Source of the DNA: Antedon bifida | Lineage: Eukaryota > Echinodermata > Crinoidea > Comatulida > Antedonidae | Assembly: GCA_963402885.1 (NCBI GenBank) | Contig: OY727102.1 | Location: 5,084,001-5,148,000 of the forward strand | Reading direction: 5' to 3' | DNA length: 64,000 nt | Shown here: in pieces, positions 11,101 to 26,100 of the stretch | How positions within the stretch are numbered: position 1 is the stretch's first letter | Layout of the letters: the number at the start of each line of letters is the position of its first letter | Notes under the pieces: model-generated | The model's database searches: none | What the model was told of the DNA's origin: nothing | What the model saw: the letters and a program-made list of their open reading frames with translations, nothing else | Made by a program: the position numbers and the translations under genes

Positions 11101-14100
11101 AGTACGAATAGCACAAATAGTAAAATACGAATAGCACAAATAGTACAGTACCAATAGCACAAATAGTACAGTACCAATAGCACAAATAGTACAGTACCAA
11201 TAGCACAAATAGTACAGTACCAATAGCACAAATAGTACAGTATTGTTTGCTAATCTATTTGTAGGTCGACAAAATTGTATACAATACTAATATACCAAAG
11301 AATGACTCATTTAAATCATTCCTTGAAATATTAATACAAATAATTGAAATAATAAGTAATACGTTTATAAGAATAAAAATTCTGCTTCAGAACTAACATA
11401 TTTGTGTTTATATAAGTTTCCTTTGACAAAGCCATATTCACAGATACTTACATCAGGATATGATTGTTGATATTCATAACGGGTAGTTGTTGTCTTGGTT
11501 GTCACTTCATATTTCATGTTGTTGTCTTCATTTGGATATTCACCCTCTGTTATATTGTCAGCAGAGTGCTGTGAATGGCAAGACATTTTACTTATTAGTC
11601 ACCTTTATATGATTGACAAATAATATAGAATTATTAGTACTAATATTCTATATTGTTTATGTTAAAAGTTTGAATTTCTCCATATTTTTGTTAATTAGTA
11701 TACAACATATGAATAAATATAGAAGTTAAGAAAACTAAAACATTACATGATATAATAAAGCATACTATGTCTGTATTTACATTTTAAATTATAAATTTTA
11801 AAAAAGGTATACAAAAAACACACACAATAGGTTAGTTAGACATTGATAAAAATGTTCTCATGCTGTAGTAATCCATTTTAAATCTTCAGATTCCAATGTA
11901 ATCTATAATAATTATGTCGGATTTTAAATAATAAAGTTATAAATATATTACACACCAAAAAAAGAAGAAATATGTATACATTAAACTGTGAATAAAAAAT
12001 GTAAAGTTAAACAAACATTCCGGTAATTCTAAATAAACGTCATAAGGTAAATTTCTTTTTTTCTCTCTCACAATAAAAGAAATTCAACTAAACACATCCG
12101 ACATATTTTCAATACAATTAAAAATATTAATATATATACTTTATCATGCTAAAAGTTTGTATATTGGGAAATGTAATAAAGGTATAGTATAGATAGGTAC
12201 AGTATGTTCACACTGATTGACATGCAAAAATAACTAGAGATACTCGGGGGCATTGTGAATTTAAAATCTTTAAATAAAAAAAGAAAACATAGACCTTGCA
12301 CCACCAAACAAAATATCACCAACATTTCAAGACTTCAAACTAAGTGAATATTTATACATTGCTCACTTTTGTGATGATGTATTTTAATTATGTGTACATG
12401 GTTAGCACAAGTTTTTATTGCATTATTATTTTGCAAGGCAAGATACATCTTTGATATTGTAATTGAATTTTAAATTAATTTTTCTACATATTTATATTGA
12501 TAAAAATTTTGATACAAATTGTCAATCCTGTACCACTACTGGTCTAACTCTATAATTGAAAATTATACTATAATAATATAATAATAAATGTAAACTTAAT
12601 ACTTAAAAACCAAAAACTTATCTAAGAAATATTTATCTATCAAAAATAAAACTTAAATATAAGAAATAATAATAAAATGAAATAATAAAAGTACTGTATA
12701 AAAAACAAGCAAAAAAAAAAAGGTTTAAAAAACAATCATTTTCATGAGTACTATACTACATTTCAATCTGCATGCCAATAGGATAATAAACCTATTGTTT
12801 AATCATTGCATGCAGTGGCATATTTTACAATAACCAATTCATAATTAGATAGTGCAAGTCAATTTCAAATAACGTTAATGTGATTCAATTGTCCGTAAAA
12901 TAACTGCAAATGTAGGATGTCTAAGAAAGAGTTTGTATGCACTGAGCTGAAATGAACCTTGTACCCATCTCAAGTAATCCAAATGCTTTTTAATACTTAA
13001 GTCGGTAATGATATGCTCAGTGGTATTATACAGCACACTGATCCTAACGAGAATGGTTTCCAAAGATCATGTAATTCACACAAAATCATACTAGCAATAA
13101 TTCTTTATGTACTAGGAGAATTATAGCATGGAATAATCCTCCATGGTTATAATGAGCTTTTGTTTTCATGACCACTGGACTATGCAATAACTTTCTGCGT
13201 ATTTGAGTTGTGCGTCATTATATGTTGATGTTGAGGTAGTCTCTCAGCCCACTACAGTAATGTTTTATCACTCCCACAAATCATTGAATATAATTGAAAT
13301 CATGGAGTTTACTGATGTTTGGAGTTCATTTTTAAACTGTACTTGTTTTGAACATTATTCATCTTCAATTGAAGAAATTTGGATTAGTCCCTGAATGAAG
13401 CCGTGGTTGCCCCTACCATGAACAACAATACTGCAGTTTAGGTTATTATGGACCTTATCAGGTTGGAAACTCCTGAACCACATAGTGCATATTTACCTTA
13501 ATGTAATTTTTACATATCAATTGAATTAAATCATGAATTGGTTAACTTTAGTGCAACTATTTAACCACTAGAAAGCAATTGACAAAATTAAATATATAAT
13601 AAACGGGGACTTAGAATGGGAAAATTAAACATCTAATGACAATGTACAATATATAACAACAGATTAACAGGGCAGAGAAAGGTTGCAAATTTCAAGACTC
13701 TATACAAACATATAAACTACTTGTGTGTATCAAGCACTGTAAACAAAAGCTAAGGAAAAATAGACACCAAGGAATTTAATAACATGGATTTGCTATAACA
13801 GACCGACATATACTTCATTTGATGTGCTGGTTTGGGTGGTGGTTGAGGGTACACTTCTCCTTCGTATTCCCCCTCATCGGAGGTCGCATCCACGTCCTGT
13901 AACAACGGCGACCGGTGAGGGCGAGCAAAGAAGATGGAAAAAAGAACAAAAGATTACAATAAAGTACACAATGCACACAAAAGAGAAATAGCAACATTAC
14001 ATTATATAATTGTGGCTTGTAATAGTAAAAAAACAAATCTACATACAGGTGATACAAAGTGCACTTTTGAAATCACTTAAATATACTGCAGACAATTACA

Positions 14101-17100
14101 ATAAATAAACTAAACAGCTCAAAAAAACTACTCTATTTTCACTATTGGTATATGCTATACCATTTCAAGTCTAACAATTATTTTAATTTATAGAATAAAA
14201 CAATCGTGCTTCATTCATATTAGAGAATGAAGAGCATAAACCAAAAAATGTCAGGCAGAAAAAGTGGTCTAGTGATGAACAGTATAGTAAACTAGCATTA
14301 CTAAAGGTACCAAGTAAACTACGACCTATGACCTGAGGTGATAGCTACATATCTTTATTTGTAGCTGATATGCAACACATCATTTATGTTCTAAGTGTGT
14401 TGAATGTAGTACTCAACACATTGTTTACTACATTGAGAATATCATATTTGAATCATTTTGCTAGTGTAGCATATCAAAAGTTATATAACCTTATTGCTGC
14501 TACACATTTACAAAATTGTGTAGCAAAATAGTCAATATAAATCTATGTTCTTCTAGACTCAACATTAATTTTGATTAGCAATTATTGCTAAACAAAATTA
14601 TAACTTTACCACTTACTGAAATCATGCTATTTTGAAAATGCTTTTTTATCAAGTTGGCTCTAAAATTGACACACTCATAATGATGACACACTTTAGAAGA
14701 TAAACGATATTGCTACATTTACATTACAAATAGTAAACAATTTGATATTTTATTGTTAGTACAAGAAAAAACAGATTGTTATTATTATTTATTATTTTCA
14801 AAGTAAAAGATGTCTACTTAGCAAAAGGATTTATATTGATAGGCAGTATATAGATATCCATATGCAATATGCCTTGAAGTAAAAGAGTTAACGAATGAAG
14901 AAGAATCAATAATGTTACGAAACCAATTGTTTGTTTTTTAAATTTCACCAGCTATCAAGACAATGTTTTAGTTTAATCATTTATTTTTAAATCACTGCAT
15001 TTTCTGTTATTGAACCAAAGCATATGTAAACTAGGTAAAACATATCAATATTCATCATTCTTCATATTCATATCTAATTACTATTAAACTTGCATTAAAT
15101 ATAATAATGTTCAACATGGATTTGACAGTGTTAGGAGCACTACTGTTTATACTCTAAGGAACATAGTGATACCTATGCAAATTGTATTAACTACAACATG
15201 ATATCTCTTTTTAAAGCTTAAATTGCATTCCACATGCGATATATGAGGATTTTGAACTGTATTTAATGGGTTGAACTAAGTTATCCGAGCTGTACTACTA
15301 ATATAACATGGACAATATGCATCAGCCTGGGGTGACAGTGATGATGTAGATAAAACAATACATTACTACTTTTTTTACTTATTAATTTTGTAATGATTGC
15401 ATCAAAATTCAATCGTACAAAAAATGATAATCAGAAGTACTTATTAGGAATAAAATATCTAATAAAATGATTTATAATCAGATTATTAAAAGATTTTAAA
15501 AAGCCATGGCAAAAATAAGAATCTGAATAGCTATTTAATTGTTTGCCCCAAAAAGCAGAGCTCCTTTACCAACTAATAACATGTTTCTGTGTTTTTATAT
15601 TTGTGAGCCGTCATGCATCCAAGACTTACAAAATCACTGGTTGTTTTAATTGAAACTTTAAAAATGTTTGAAATATAAGTGAAATAAAAAGTTAGTGCCA
15701 GTGGTTTAAGTTGTGTCTATTTCAATAAAAAACAAACAATCTTGACGACACATATAAAACACTGTACTTGATTTGATGTGGTATTAACAGTTTGTGAGTC
15801 TTTGCAACCATCTACAAATAAGTTTACTATTGTTTAAACATCAAAGCGAGAAATTAAGAAAAGGGTGGGAGCAGTTTAAAGTTGCACTAAGAATTTCATT
15901 AGCATAATATTCTAAAATTCTAAACTTATTTGCATATTTGCAACTCATGCGAAATAATGCAGCTGTTTTATGAATAAAACATACCCTTCTGGGCAAACTT
16001 AAATTGTTATTGTTTGCGTTTACACCAGTCTCATGGTCACTCTCGTCCGAATCGACGTAGTGGATCTAAGCGGCCGAGCGGATGGGTTTGGGAGATGAAA
16101 GGAATGAAAAAGACAGACAATAGTACAAAATAGTAATATTTTAAAGTTAATTTGTCTAATATAAATATATACATAATTACTTCATTAGGTCATTTTCTAA
16201 ACACTACATAACATATCATTTAAATATATATTATGTGTAAATTTAAAAAATTTAAAAAGTACTTTAAAAAATTAATGTGATTTGTTAAAATATCCTAATC
16301 AAACTACTGTATCTAGTAATTCAAATAATTTCCTAGGTTATTTATTGTTCAGACAGAAAATGTAGTATACATTGTACTGATCTTGTATTTGTCAACCTAC
16401 AGTATGTCAACAAGCATTCCATTTGAATGCTAATGTTTTTATTAATCAATCCCATAATGCTACATTCATATCCTATTGTAATCAATATTAATAAAACATT
16501 TAGTGATCACTGTGCTATTATTGTTTAGATATATAGATTCAAATTGAATCAGTAAGAGAATACAGCATTATATTTACTTATTTATACAATATTTACTTTC
16601 TTTACATGGTCCTTGAATGCATTGTATTTTTCTGTCACATGTATGTAACTGATGCAGAAAGCTTTTAAAAGTTTGAAAGATATGCATGTAAACAAAAACA
16701 GGGACCTCTGACATTATATTAAAATGGAATTTCAACAAAACAAAACAACTATAAATATCTGAATTAAATATTGAACCAAACTGAAATAACGTTTATAAAT
16801 GCAATTTTCAGTACACATTTTGTAGGTATTTATAGCAGGACATGCTTCATTCATTTCAAAAAGTGAACTCTGAACCGGTTATATATTCATAAGGTATGTG
16901 ACTCCTGTATTGAATTATGTAAATTGACATAATGAATATTGGTTACCATACCTTGTGATCACCATTTTCAGAGTCTGCATAGGCGATTTTGCTACCAGGG
17001 CCACTTACTTGGTCCAGGTTGGCAGAATGTCGCTGTGGAGTGGACTCGTCTGGACGGTCAAGCTCTCGAGATCCAGAACGGCCATATGCTGGTGTGTAAA

Positions 17101-20100
17101 AAAAACATGTAAAATATGGTTATATAGTATAGTCAGAGTATTATTGTTTTGGGGGTCTTTTTCTGTATATTACCTAAGTTTTTCAAAATAAAATTTATTT
17201 TGAATGATTTATAACCGTTCCCAGATTTGCCCAATTTCATGCCATTAACATTTCAGGTAACAAACAAAAACATATTTTACCAAAACAAAAGACCAATATT
17301 ATACAACATCAAGGTGGCCATAGTGTTATTTGTATTAACCATTGCTTACTCTTAATAGTGTATGTATATCTGGTAGTGTTTAACGCAAATAAACATATAG
17401 CTGAATGGCTTAAAGCTCTATGGATTTGTTTCGCCTCCTACAGAGCAAGTCAAATTATATATATAAAATGATGTATTAAATATTATGTGGAAATAAATTG
17501 ACATTAAATGTGTACACACATAATGTTGTGAAATAGTATTACCAAAAGGTATTTTTAAGTGAAAATATTCATCTGTAGTGCCAGTCTTTATAAGAAAAAG
17601 TTGAAAACCATCAAGACAATGAACATGCAGAAAGTTATAAAATATAATACATGGATAAGTAAAGTGCATGTGATACTTATATCACGCTTTTCGTTCATAA
17701 TTTTATTATGTTTCATATATTGGTAAATCTCAACCATAGTAGTAACCATTTAACTCATTGATGCCACCTGTTGTTAGTAGTACTACTACTAGTGCAATGT
17801 TAGTAACCTACCACCATCCATGCTTTGTGTCAGTCGCTTACTGTTCAGACGTTCAAAGTCCGGATTTTGTCTATCAATAGAATTGCTGGCCTGTCGAGTT
17901 TGGAATTGTGTTTTGCCACTGTAGCGAAATTTAGAGCCTAGGTTAAAGAGGGTCTTCTTTGGTGGGGCTTCGGGTGATACTAGTCTGTGAAATATAAAAC
18001 ATTTATTAAGCGTTAAGAAGAAAAGGTTCTGGCGAACTGTAGCGGAATTAGTGTCGTAGTGGATTATTAATACAAGACAATGTTGACGGGTCTACACAGG
18101 ACTATGTGACTAAAAAAACCTCCTTTTTTAAAATCTTTGATTACCTCTGGCTTGATTTTGGTTTGCATTTGAAACTTACCTAAAAAATGTATGGTGTTCT
18201 ACACACACTTTCCACAAACGCTTAGCAGCACGATGATTGGCCAATTTAAATCCAATGGTACTTTCAAACAATTCAAACTGTGAACATATAAACAAGATAA
18301 TATAATGATTAAATAATATTTTTATGCTAATGAAGGTTAAAAATGGCATTATTATAATTGTTTACTTCTGATGTGAGGAAAATTAATTACTGTATAACCA
18401 GCAACCACTCTCTTAGGCACAAACAAACTGTTTACAATAGCTAGGCCTATGAGTAAACTAATACTTTGCAATATTAGACAGATGAATTTTAGTTAACACC
18501 TTAGGTTTACTAGGTGAGAAGTGTGTTACTGTACTTTATTAATAATTAAAAATAAAAATGGAATTTAAATGGAATAAAATATACCTGTAGAAAAAGGTGT
18601 AAATTATGTCACATTCATACATAGCTAAGAATGTTTGTATTATCATTTTTCACACAACCAGTAACAACATATTAGGTATTACTACACATTTACATATCAG
18701 GCTATGGGGGCCACCAAAAAAATATCCTTTTGGGCCATATTTCAAATATTAACAATATACACAAAATTACACCTGTACCACTGTTCTAAACATTATTAAG
18801 TATCACCTTAATAGGGGTATGTTCCTGAATAATAATTGGTCACAGTTCCTTCTCAATCACACAAAGAGAGTAATGTCCCTTGAGATGTCCTCTAAATAGG
18901 GATGACCCTAAGGATGGTTTCTACTGAATTTTACCTCCTCTTAGTAAATGAATGAAAAGTATGTTAACTAATATAATATGTTCTGATACAAACCTCGCCG
19001 GGCCTAATCTTTATGTAGAAATTATTCCGTTTATAGGAAATTTTAAGGATTTTAGGCCATGCAAAACGGTTAATTCTGAGTCTATCACGGTAGATGAGAA
19101 GACCTCCAGCACAAACTCCTAACATGATATCAACGCCTTCAGAATCTCTTGCATGATGAAGATCCACACCATACATCGCCAACTTCTTTGCATTCTCAAG
19201 GTAATGCAACTCTGCTTCTGCCGGAGTCTGACCCTTGTGAGTCTTGTGTAGTTCATGAATCTTCTGTTCGAGATCGTGTGTTTGGTTTGGAGTAAAGCGG
19301 AAGTCTTCGAGATAGGAACTGTCAGAACCGTGTTCATCTGGGTCGTAGTCTCCTAATTCCGATTGGACAATGTAGGAACCTAGAAGTGCATGCGTGACAA
19401 ATGAACATGGCAACTTTCCTTTTAGGATATCTTCCCGTATTTGTAACACTAATTGGTATCTGAAAACAAAACAAAAAAAAACGATCATTGTTAAAAAGCT
19501 AATAATTATAAAATAATATAGATTTCTGAATTTTGTAGATTGATATCCAATAGTTATATTTACATGTCAAACAAGTACTACTCTGAAATTGTGATTAAAT
19601 GCAAACAAACATGCATATTTTACGAAAGGCAACAATACTACTGTATCTACTACTGTATTAAGTAACCATTTTACTGGTGTATATCAACATCGACATGTTG
19701 GAGGTAGTTCCACTTTGTTCATCCCTTAAATGACAAGAATAATCTTCATCCTCTAGTCAGATGTGGTATTGAGCCTTTCATCCTTATAAATAATAGCTTT
19801 ATGTGCAAACAAGTAGAGCATGTCCTCCGGATGTTATGACTAATTAATTGATATACTCAGTGCATCTCTGGTCAATTATAAACAACATGAACATTATGTT
19901 CAGTGGAATTAACAAATTACTGTCAAAAACATATGGGATTTTTATATGCAGAAAAAAAAACACAAATCAGAATGCCTAATATATTCTTCTTAGTCAAATT
20001 CACAGCAATGGAATAGTATAAATAATGAATTTATTATGAGTTGAATGGTGAGAATATTTCATGAGATTTACTAACTCTATACTTTCTAGTTTATTATTGG

Positions 20101-23100
20101 TTGATTATAAAATGGCAAGATACAGTGATATAGTGTGTTTATAAAACTATAATAAAGTTGCTAGTATCTTTACATTTTTTTCAATTAAAACAAATACTCC
20201 AAAATCAGGTTTCACTACCAACCAGTAATCCTCACAGTATCAAAAAGAAATAAACATGCTTTTGCTACATCTTTCACTTACGAAAGAAAATCAAAATGGT
20301 ACTCAAATGTATCTTATCAGTATTGAATCTTAATAGCAAAATAAAACCATATATTCTACTAATCATCTGGTAAACTTTTTCTTTTTTTGGTGTAATATTA
20401 TTAAAGACATAATTATGCATCAGGGATTACCTGTAAGTAACTAGTATACTTGTTTTACTATTTTCTGTCCTGTTACAAATTCATTTGAATTTCGATTCGA
20501 CTTATTTACACATACATATTTATGTAGTGCATCTTTTATTTCAAATGTCTATTTACAAAGAAAGCTGATCCTATATTTTCTCAAATTTTGGGTCGATCAG
20601 GTTTAGACAACATTTTTTTTTTTTTGGTAGGTTTTTTTGTTACCTGGTAATGTCTTCAGAAAGCTGGATAGGGTCTGGAGGGTAAAACTTGACATTCAAA
20701 GCAAATAACCATGGTCCACCTGCAAAGACAAAAAAAACATTCTCATTGGTACAATTTGCTAATTTCTAAAAATACAGTAAATTTCAAAATAACAAAGTAT
20801 ATAATTATATAGTTATATTGAACTTTTTGAGCTCTATTCCCAGCTACATCATGGGGAAGATACTTATGCTGGGCCATGCCATAATTTTTCCCAAATTGGC
20901 CATATTTACTGGCCATTTCATACAATGACACTTTCTGGTCGTAAGGGGTTTAGGGTAGGTGCAGGTTTCATGGTTCTATTGAAATTAGATGTTGTGTACC
21001 AAAAAGCATTCAAGCTTAAAAGGAAAGAATTATTGAAATGTTTAGGGACAATGTTTATGTAAAGAAAGAAAATTTAACAGCTATCAACAACTTCCTGGTG
21101 AATTGACCTGAAGAGCAATTACACAGAACTATATTCATCTTATTTGTTTGTAAGATAGGTCAGTTGAAGACACATGCTTAGATAAATCTTACATTTACGA
21201 GACATAAACTATAAACATATAGTTTGCATACAGGTCAACACTGTGGGAAGAATTCAAAAGGTCTGAGGCAGCAGCTCCTTAAAGGGGGGTTCCGGGTTTA
21301 AAATGAATAGTAGAAAATGTAAAATATATTTGTTTGTCTCTTGAACGGTAAAAGTTTCAATTTATATAAGCGCCCAGTGAAGCAGAACGAAGGCTGTGAA
21401 ATGAGGCCAGATTACAAGTGCAGCTACGGCGATATGACGCTGTGTTACAGAATAGGAAATTCGTGAAATGGTCAATCTTCCGACGACTCGTTATCATTAA
21501 CCATATCAATTACTTTTGTAAAATTATACTTATCTGATGTAATTTTAGTCGGTCTTCCCATTTATAAAGTCAATTTTCTATGAAAATTCATCAAAACAGT
21601 GAAAAATTAGATATGTTTGCACTTTACGTTTGCCGATTTTCGCACTGACTTAGGGAAAGCCTTCAAAATCAATGAAGCGTAACGTATACATTCCTGCTGA
21701 GCGAGGAGAGCGAGACGACGATACACGTGCTCTCTCCGCCCATGCCTGGCATTGTCACGTGATAAGCAGATACAGTATACAATACCAAACTGGTCGGGTC
21801 GAGTATACCCCGTCTATAATCACAACATGAACGATGTACAGTATTTGATTGAAGGTCGACTCGACCTACCGGAATGGTATAGATAATATAGCTCGAATGA
21901 GAGAGTTGGAATATTTGTAAACATAAGTATTGCTAATTTTAACAAATGTAGCCTAAAAAGGCCTGGTAGTATCAATTCGCATAGGGTCTACTAGTACTAG
22001 CTAGCTCAATTTTTAACTGGGCCGGATCGGCTAGGTCTTCTTTCTACTACCTGGTCTACTTGCTTGATGCATTATCCGCTTTTTTGGAGAGTAAACTAGG
22101 CCTATTTTAGTTAGGCCTACTCACAGACGATCGGGACACCATACGTGCGGACGGCGATCGGACCTTGTTTTGCCTCAATATTTACAGCCGATTTTGTAGA
22201 ACGTTTTAGGTTTAGATTGTTTAGGAGTTTGGTTGATAGGATGGGTTTGGAATCCACTGAGTTTTGTTATTTATGGGCCAATCGTTTAGTAGTAGGCTAG
22301 CTAGGCCCATAATATGGGCCCCAACGTAGCCATCGTGGCATGGAATCCCTAGCCTAGGTAGGCCTAGTCAGAATGGCTCTCACCCATGAAAAAAAATTAT
22401 CTAGGCTAGACCTAGCCTAGTACGTGAAGCCGATAATACGATCTGTACTATTCGAGGTATAAAAATAGTATAGTCAAATAAATATATGCTACTACTGTTA
22501 TTATTACACTTTAGGCCTAGCTTAGAAAATCTACAAAAAATGTATTTCACAATGATCGGGTGGTCGTCGTTTGACAGAGGAGAGAGATGTAAATTAGTTG
22601 ACAAACATGACGTCGCGAGTTTGGAATCCACTGATGACGTGATTTTGTGAATATCTCATGAATATTAATGAGCTTCCCTAAGCTGCTAAAAAACAGATTT
22701 TCGATGAATTTACCCTAAAATGTATATGAAATTTAATTTTTTTAATTTCTCGTTATTCCTTCTTCATTCTGACATGTCTATATTGTTATAATATTTTTTA
22801 TTTAATAAATAAACGATATTTAAAAGCAATTTTAAACCCAGAATCCCCCTTTAAAAAGCTGATGATTATATTTACCCACTTATTATTATTATCATCTAGT
22901 AGTAGTACTTTAAAACAATAATTGCTGCTCTCAAATTAAAGTATGAACCAATTGAAATATAAATTGATGCTAATTAGATAATTATAGTCTTATAATTTGA
23001 AGGAAAACATCCATCAGGGAAGATACTGTACCTCAGGAAACAACCATTGTGTAAATATTTATTTTCATAATTTATGTCAAACAACGGCATAAATGAAGCT

Positions 23101-26100
23101 TTAGGTCAAAATGTGATACAAATTCCTAAGAATGAATTGTATTTTTTTAATATCTTGATATTTTTACTCAACTAATTAATCAATAATATCTCATATATTG
23201 AGTGCTACTATAGTACTGATGTATTGGTACAGTATACAGATTAAATAAATAATACTATTATTCCTCTTCCATAAATATATAGATTTATAAATTAGTTCAA
23301 ATGGTACTGAATTCCAACTATTTATAATTTGTTGTTTTAATTTTGGACTGTCAAAGAAATTATTGATATTCGGCAGATAATTTTATGTTCGTACAATTTG
23401 AATTTCACTATGTAAGTCAACATTTCACAGTTTCATTGCTGGAATCTAATCAATTGATTGTACAGTAGGCTCATAACTGGCAATCTTAGATCAATACATA
23501 TTGACAATTCTACAGGCTTCAAAGCAGAATCTTCCTTAAGACCCAACCAATGGTAGGCTTCTCTAATAACAACAGTTATGCCTAAGGCTATCCCTTTACA
23601 AAATGATATCATACTTGCATTCATAACAGCTCCCAGGGGCTTAAAGAGACAGTGAATGTTCAATGTGGTGATATAACATTTAACGATTTTGCATAAAAAT
23701 AGTGAGGAAATAAACATAATAAGACAGCTCCATACAATACATTATACCAAAATTACTTGGAGAACAAATTGAAATTGGTATACAAAAACAATTTTTTTTC
23801 GTAAATAAATTTTGTTTTCTTCTTACATTTTATGGATATTAAACAATTCTATACACTATATTTTTCAATAACATTTTTTATTATAAAATTATTTAAGTCC
23901 CAATATGAGAAATTATTTTGGCTGTGGCAGACTCACAAAGGTACAGTAGACAAACATTTTAATAAAATATGATACAGTAATAACATTATATAAAAACAAA
24001 AACTCAATGATTAAAGAAAAACTATGTTTTAAAAAACAAATGATGAATGTTATGAAATAAATGCAACATAAAAGCAATGTTATAGATTTTTGATTGATTT
24101 AGGCCTGATCAGAGTATGGCAATTTGGACTGATCTCTAATCTAAATCTGTTCTATAAATAGCTCATTCAGAATACCACTGTCATACAAACCACTCAACAC
24201 CATACACTACTGAACTTGTGTTTAAATTTAAGATTTTCTTAGTACTGACTTAATAATATGCATAAATTACAATCTGGAAAATCTATTCTAGGTTTCAACC
24301 AATCGGATGCTTGCAGATATCTCTATCACTAATTGTGCTGAACTTACTTGCTTAAATATTTTGGCTGGAATTACTATAGAAACGTCTATAGTAATCTCAG
24401 ATTTAATTTCTTTTTTTCTTAACAATTATGGTTTATAGTTGCCGAAAGGTAAGTAATCATATCAGTCAACTATTTCTAATAATATATTTGCTAATAATGT
24501 TGCTTTATTGTACAGATATCAATTTATATTTTTCTTTAATAAATAGCTTAAAGCATTTGCCCATGTTAAAAAGAATGAAATCCCTGTTTTTTCAATGTAT
24601 TCTTCTGTAATATAATAAACATTGAACATTATTCAAATCAAAAGTGAATACCTCATTAACGATTTTCTCAAGGCATAGACACTTTGGTAATACACGATCC
24701 ATAAAAATGCCAATTTAAATGCTTAACACAACAATCTTGAGAATGCACATTTCTTATGTACATCAAGGGAGTACATAGCTTGGTGTTTAAGCAGTTCTTA
24801 GACACTAAATGATCTCCATTTTAAAATATATTTCCTGTTTAATTCAAAGGGGATAATGTACGAGAAACAGTCACAATGTGCATTATGGTAAAGTCCGTTT
24901 ACAATGTCATTGCACAATACTGCATACAGTATTGTACCTACCAATATAGGAATCCTACACTATGAAGGCATTGCAATTTGGTGAAAGGGACCGATAATAG
25001 TACATTCAAATATCAAAAAACTTAGTGTGATAAATACAATCATAATTTGAAAAATTAAACGATCAGTGAAATACTTGGGAAGATGCAGAGAGGATGTGCT
25101 ATAATTATTTGGGCTCATATTGAAGATATATATAAATAAATATTTTAATTAGCTTTTGTTTGTGGCGCCACCAATATATTCATTTTCATATGATCTGTTG
25201 GTATATTTACAAGGATAACTTGAAAATTGTAGATGTTAATATGGCATGCAACCAAACAAACATAACAAGCAACTAATGTACTTGGCAAATGTTTAGCTCC
25301 TCAGAATTAACAGTGACCCTCAATGTTGTTTAACTTATTATTGAAGCCAATGAGTTGTACTGTAGATATGATGTACAATTAATCAATCAGTGGAGAATGT
25401 TTCACAAGAGTCCATCAACTTTATAATAAATTTGGGGAATAAACATTATGACTTACTGTGTATGTAAGCCTACCTTTATTGATTATTACATTAACTATGT
25501 GAGCTTTTAATTCAAGATCACACAGTACATTCATTAGCTTAGTTTAACAATTATTGATTCATGAAACTCTAAATTCAAAATCATCTCGTTTTCATATTAT
25601 TCAAATAACATGAATAATAATTAGGTGACATTTGCAATAAAAATATTTAAAATAATGATTAAAAATTAATTCCCTTTCATCATTCATAGACAACTCAATT
25701 GATGACCTTGAAAGTGCCCTATATAATTATAAAAAATATAATAATTTTAGGATTTGGTGTTCAAAATATGATAGAGTGTTTACTGTGATGTTTATTATTT
25801 TAACTATATTAAATAAGTATTTTATTTAAGCTGCATTCACTACAATTGATATTTAAAGTAAAAGAGTTTGATTTTAGCTGGCTACAAGTACTTTTAAATT
25901 TATAAAACTATAATATTGTTTATATTATAGAAGCAGAACATACTGATACTGTACTGAACTGTAGCCGTAGGGATTTAGTTTTTGTGTTTCCTGCCAATAC
26001 TTTGTGCTGTTTGTTTTATATGTTTTTGGCAGTTGTGATTACCATCCATTTATACCTCCTGGTGTCTACACACATAATGTACAAGGTAACAATTTGATAG

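Noticed and set aside
13815..14057. 80-codon minus frame overlapping 4.1 exon 11
   Set aside because: Wrong frame relative to both neighbouring exons; the phase-0 frame of the exon fits the gene.
19119..19337. 72-codon minus frame inside 4.1 exon 6
   Set aside because: It is a shadow of the true FERM reading frame.
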